A stretch of DNA of 64,000 nt. It comes from Xenorhabdus griffiniae. Its GTDB lineage: Bacteria > Pseudomonadota > Gammaproteobacteria > Enterobacterales > Enterobacteriaceae. The notes under the pieces were generated by a model, which ran no database searches, was not told where the DNA came from, and saw only the letters and a program-made list of their open reading frames with translations. The position numbers and the translations under genes were made by a program. This document shows positions 61,482 to 64,000 of this stretch, one piece after another; position 1 is the first letter of the stretch; the number at the start of each line of letters is the position of its first letter. The DNA lies in assembly GCF_037265215.1 (NCBI RefSeq), contig NZ_CP147737.1, positions 1,364,001 to 1,428,000 of the forward strand, read 5' to 3'.

Positions 61482-62024
61482 ATGAACCCGATTTTTTTAC
61501 CCGTGCCGGCTGAAACTAACCCGGCCTTACGTGAAGATATTTTTACTGCCCAGGTCACCGGCCTGATGCAACCCCCACAAATGCCCCCGTCTCTGCGGTC
61601 GGAAACCCTGACGGTGTGCGAAGCTTCTTCAGTTACGGAAGCGGTACAGCGGCTGAAGGTTATCCATTTACTGGGGGACTGGCCGGTGCCGGAGACTCCA
61701 TCCGGTCAGGCGGCGTGTGTGTTTTTTCCGCTGACCGTCATGATTTATGACGCCGGGGACAGAAAAGTGCTCGGTGGCCGGTTTTATGACGAGATTGTCT
61801 GGGCGCAGCCGGTGACGCTGGCCTCAGCGCGCCTGTCACTGGAAAAGCGACAGCAGCAGTTGTGCCAGTCGGCGGTACTTGAGCAGGGCTGGCAGAATAT
61901 CCCGGCCGCCCGGGCATTGTGGCATGAGGCGCATTTACTGTCGCTGCATGGGGTTTCACCCCGTTATCACGCGTGCCGTGAAGTGCAGGATATTCTCCGG
62001 CACAGCACGACAGTCAGTATTTAA
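61482..62024 (+). CDS. Conserved ICE protein of unknown function (right copy, 180 aa)
   Basis: Counterpart of 16360-16908, about 80 percent identical by eye, with a good ribosome site (AAGGAAAT). The core VTEAVQRLKVIHLLGDWPVP and KVLGGRFYDEIVWAQPVTLA is unchanged, while the N-terminal 25 residues and the C-terminus vary. The GAAAACACC/GGTGTTTTC hairpin leader precedes it. It lies 17 bp before the CbtA-like gene. Function unknown. Confidence 0.5.
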   Translation: MNPIFLPVPAETNPALREDIFTAQVTGLMQPPQMPPSLRSETLTVCEASSVTEAVQRLKVIHLLGDWPVPETPSGQAACVFFPLTVMIYDAGDRKVLGGRFYDEIVWAQPVTLASARLSLEKRQQQLCQSAVLEQGWQNIPAARALWHEAHLLSLHGVSPRYHACREVQDILRHSTTVSI

Positions 62025-62040
62025 CGTGGGAGATATTACT

Positions 62041-62346
62041 ATGGCACCTTTACGTCTAACCGTCTGGCAGGTCATTGCCGGCACGCTGCTGAAACGGCAT
62101 TTTGGCCTGAACCTGAATGATACGGCCCTGTGTGATGCTGACACGGTGGCTGAACTGATGGCCAGTGGCGTCCAGCCCTTTGAAGCCATCAACGCGTTGG
62201 TGGATAAATACGATTTAACCCGGCTGAATGCGCAGAGTATGAGCAGTACACCGTACCTGGGGATTCATGATGAGCTGAGGGCAATTTTCGACTGCGGGAT
62301 TACCGAAACGCTGCTCAGTCAGGACACCGGGTCACAGCCCGAATAA
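62041..62346 (+). CDS. CbtA/YeeV-like toxin-family protein (right copy)
   Basis: The 101-residue protein is the counterpart of 16042-16350 and nearly identical over residues 1-95 (WQVIAGTLLKRHFGLNLNDT, ALVDKYDLTRLNAQ). The CbtA family signature (HFGLNLNDT, DAINFIVEKYDL-like) is clear. No YeeU-type antitoxin is adjacent. Conservation between two diverged ICE modules argues that the gene is maintained by selection. Confidence 0.6.
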   Translation: MAPLRLTVWQVIAGTLLKRHFGLNLNDTALCDADTVAELMASGVQPFEAINALVDKYDLTRLNAQSMSSTPYLGIHDELRAIFDCGITETLLSQDTGSQPE

Positions 62347-62436
62347 ATCCATTTTTCAATCACCCATCGGGGGAGCGGTGCCCTGATGGCGCGGTTCCTC
62401 CGGTTTATGCTGATTCATCCAATGAGGAACCTGACC

Positions 62437-63360
62437 ATGGCAGAATGGTATACTAATCAACTGGACATCACCGGTAAGTCGGTGTGTATTGACGTAATGC
62501 AACAATGGGTCTGCGGGGAAGAAACTCCCCGTTACCGTCAGGCAGTGCAGCAAAGCCTGCGGCTGTTTCTGGCGGGTTGTGCGGGGATACTGAAACCGAC
62601 TAAACCGCAAACCTATGCGCCTTACCCGGCACTGGTGTACGGCACGGCGGCGCCGACGGCACAGAACCTGGCTTTTGAACAATGGCTTAAGTTGTTGCAG
62701 GATAATGTGCCGTTAAACAGCGACAACATTAAACGGACAGATAACCTGTACCGCCAGTCCTGTCTCAGCCTGTTGCGTTGGGAAAGCGTACCGGCGCCGG
62801 CGCGTGACATTATCACCCGTCTCCTGACCCGCCAGTATACCGACTGGTTTGGCATGGTGGGCTGGTCTGAAACTATCGATATCGGCGCGTGCTGGGATAA
62901 ACTGAGTGTTTATCCGGGATCGGCGCAGCCCTGCGATATGCTGATGATAATGCCGACCCGCCTTGCCACCGAGATTAACGGCAACAGTGGCTTGCTCAAA
63001 GGCATCGCGACTCCGGCGCAGTTTTACGACGCGCAATACGGTATGGAATGGCCGTTGGGGCACCATGTCCGCTGGGAGCGCCGGCATGTCAGCAGCCTGA
63101 CCGTGCGCTTTGATTCTCCCTGGGCACCCCCGTCGGCCGAACTGATGGGCGAGCTGTCATCGGTGTTTGACTGTGAAATCCGCCACGGGTACAGCGAACC
63201 GTCAGGAAGCCTCAAAGGTTACGATTGCTATGACCAGGGCGAGCATGTGGACAGTGGCAACGGGCTGTCAGGACGGGAGAACCGGCCTACGCTTTATCTG
63301 GTCAACGATGACAAGCGGGCGGTGAACCTGCCTGTGCCGGCCATTGCCGTTGGGCAGTAA
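62437..63360 (+). CDS. DUF1281/Api92-like ICE protein (right copy)
   Basis: Counterpart of 15028-15951; 307 residues, start at 62437 behind TGAGGAAC. The DUF1281/Api92 C-terminal module (RFDSPWAPPSAELMGELSSV, HGYSEPSGSLKGYD) is identical to the left copy over long stretches. The hairpin leader with alternative stems lies at about 62366-62402. Activity is unknown. Confidence 0.65.
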   Translation: MAEWYTNQLDITGKSVCIDVMQQWVCGEETPRYRQAVQQSLRLFLAGCAGILKPTKPQTYAPYPALVYGTAAPTAQNLAFEQWLKLLQDNVPLNSDNIKRTDNLYRQSCLSLLRWESVPAPARDIITRLLTRQYTDWFGMVGWSETIDIGACWDKLSVYPGSAQPCDMLMIMPTRLATEINGNSGLLKGIATPAQFYDAQYGMEWPLGHHVRWERRHVSSLTVRFDSPWAPPSAELMGELSSVFDCEIRHGYSEPSGSLKGYDCYDQGEHVDSGNGLSGRENRPTLYLVNDDKRAVNLPVPAIAVGQ

Positions 63361-63481
63361 CGCGTTATTTAACCCATCATTAATTTATTTTTTATCTTCA
63401 CTTCAACCGAAAGGGGAAACATTTTCCTTTTTCGGGATGTGTTTTCCTTTTTCTCTTTTTGTTCTTCAGGGAAAACAGGTG

Positions 63482-64000
63482 ATGACATCTCAACCCGATT
63501 ATCAGAAAGCCTTTATTTCTTTGTTTAACCAGACGGCACGTGACCACCGTCGTTATCAGGTTTTTCAGGATTTTTGCAATTGTGCGATGGCCGCCATTCA
63601 CAATAAATACCATTATTGTGAGGAGCTGGAGCAGTATTACCTGAAAACCATCAACAAGTACGAACGGGAGGATGTTGACCGGATTGTAGAACTCTTTTCC
63701 TGTACCGTGCTGGGGCTGGCGCAGGAACCCGGTGATTTTCTGGGCAGTGTGTTTATGCAGCTGGGATTGGGTGATAAAGACCTCAACCAGTTTTTTACCC
63801 CCTGGTGCGTGGCCAGAATGATGGCGGAGATACAGTTGCAGGATGTCGCTGCACGCTTGCAGGAGAAACCCTTTGTCACCCTGTACGAGCCGGCTTGTGG
63901 GGCGGGTTGTATGACGCTGGCCGCAGCCGACGTCCTGAGAGCGCAGGGGCATGATCCGTTATGCAGTCTGTGGGTCTCAGCGATTGATATTGATCCGCTG
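63482..64000 (+). CDS. N-6 DNA methylase-like protein (right copy, runs off window)
   Basis: The first 173 codons are present, starting at an ATG at 63482 in the same position as the left copy. The methylase entry QFFTPWCVARMMAEIQLQ and motif I (EPACGAGCMTLAAADVL) are intact, and the frame is open to the window end. The leader from 63403 again contains CCGAAAGGGGAAA with possible proximal and distal partners, though less perfect than on the left. Whether the right copy has a catalytic motif IV downstream cannot be seen. Confidence 0.72.
   Translation, partial: MTSQPDYQKAFISLFNQTARDHRRYQVFQDFCNCAMAAIHNKYHYCEELEQYYLKTINKYEREDVDRIVELFSCTVLGLAQEPGDFLGSVFMQLGLGDKDLNQFFTPWCVARMMAEIQLQDVAARLQEKPFVTLYEPACGAGCMTLAAADVLRAQGHDPLCSLWVSAIDIDPL

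Overview
The window looks like accessory DNA from a gammaproteobacterium of the order Enterobacterales. The mix of type VI secretion genes, SPI-7/PAPI-1-like integrative conjugative element (ICE) genes, a hybrid NRPS/PKS cluster and many insertion-sequence remnants suggests an insect-associated genus such as Xenorhabdus or Photorhabdus. That placement is inferred from gene content; there is no rRNA or housekeeping gene to confirm it. No complete tRNA, rRNA or CRISPR array was seen.

Layout. 1-1.6 kb: the start of a conjugative VirB4-type ATPase gene and the tail of an ICE lipoprotein gene, joined abruptly to a 5'-truncated AAA/RepA-like helicase. 2.0-8.8 kb: a type VI secretion fragment on the minus strand (TssF, VgrG, DUF4123 adaptor, pyocin-S/Ntox21-like effector, immunity protein). 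9.0-11.5 kb: a structured leader RNA, a tyrosine-recombinase-like integrase, a C4/isrK-like RNA, a Ner-type regulator and a tRNA-3'-end-like att sequence. 11.9-17.9 kb: an ICE end module on the minus strand (integrase, degenerate TraI_2 relaxase-like protein, N6-methylase-like protein, DUF1281/Api92-like protein, CbtA-like toxin, unknown protein, ArdB/KlcA-type antirestriction protein, leader RNA). 18.1-37.3 kb: biosynthetic cluster 1 (NRPS A-T-C, A-T, PKS KS-AT-KR-DH-ACP, NRPS C-A-T-TE, EmrAB-like export, trans-acting reductase). 37.4-42.6 kb: mobile-element and CDI/FHA toxin debris. 42.6-47.3 kb: five ICE type IV secretion genes. 48.9-57.0 kb: biosynthetic cluster 2, ten closely packed minus-strand genes. 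57.2-59.9 kb: IS1 remnants, leader RNA and a third integrase-like gene. 59.9-64 kb: a second copy of the ICE end module, now on the plus strand, cut off by the window end.

The architecture is nested inverted repetition. The ICE end module at about 12-17.9 kb and its diverged copy at about 59.9-64 kb face away from each other and bracket the 42-kb interval holding both biosynthetic clusters. Inside that, two near-identical integrase genes with their leaders (38-39.6 kb and 58.2-59.8 kb) are also inverted. Five copies of one structured leader RNA mark the integrase and antirestriction genes.

Cluster 2 is the best candidate for an undescribed system. It combines PyrD and PyrE homologues, a LOG-type nucleotide phosphoribohydrolase, a ParB/serine-kinase-like protein, a cysteine-synthase-like PLP enzyme, a two-component flavin monooxygenase, an M24 peptidase, a NUDIX hydrolase and a DMT exporter. 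I suggest a pyrimidine- or amino-acid-derived antimetabolite with self-protection. The PLP gene is broken by a clean 10-bp tandem duplication, so the pathway may be off in this genome.
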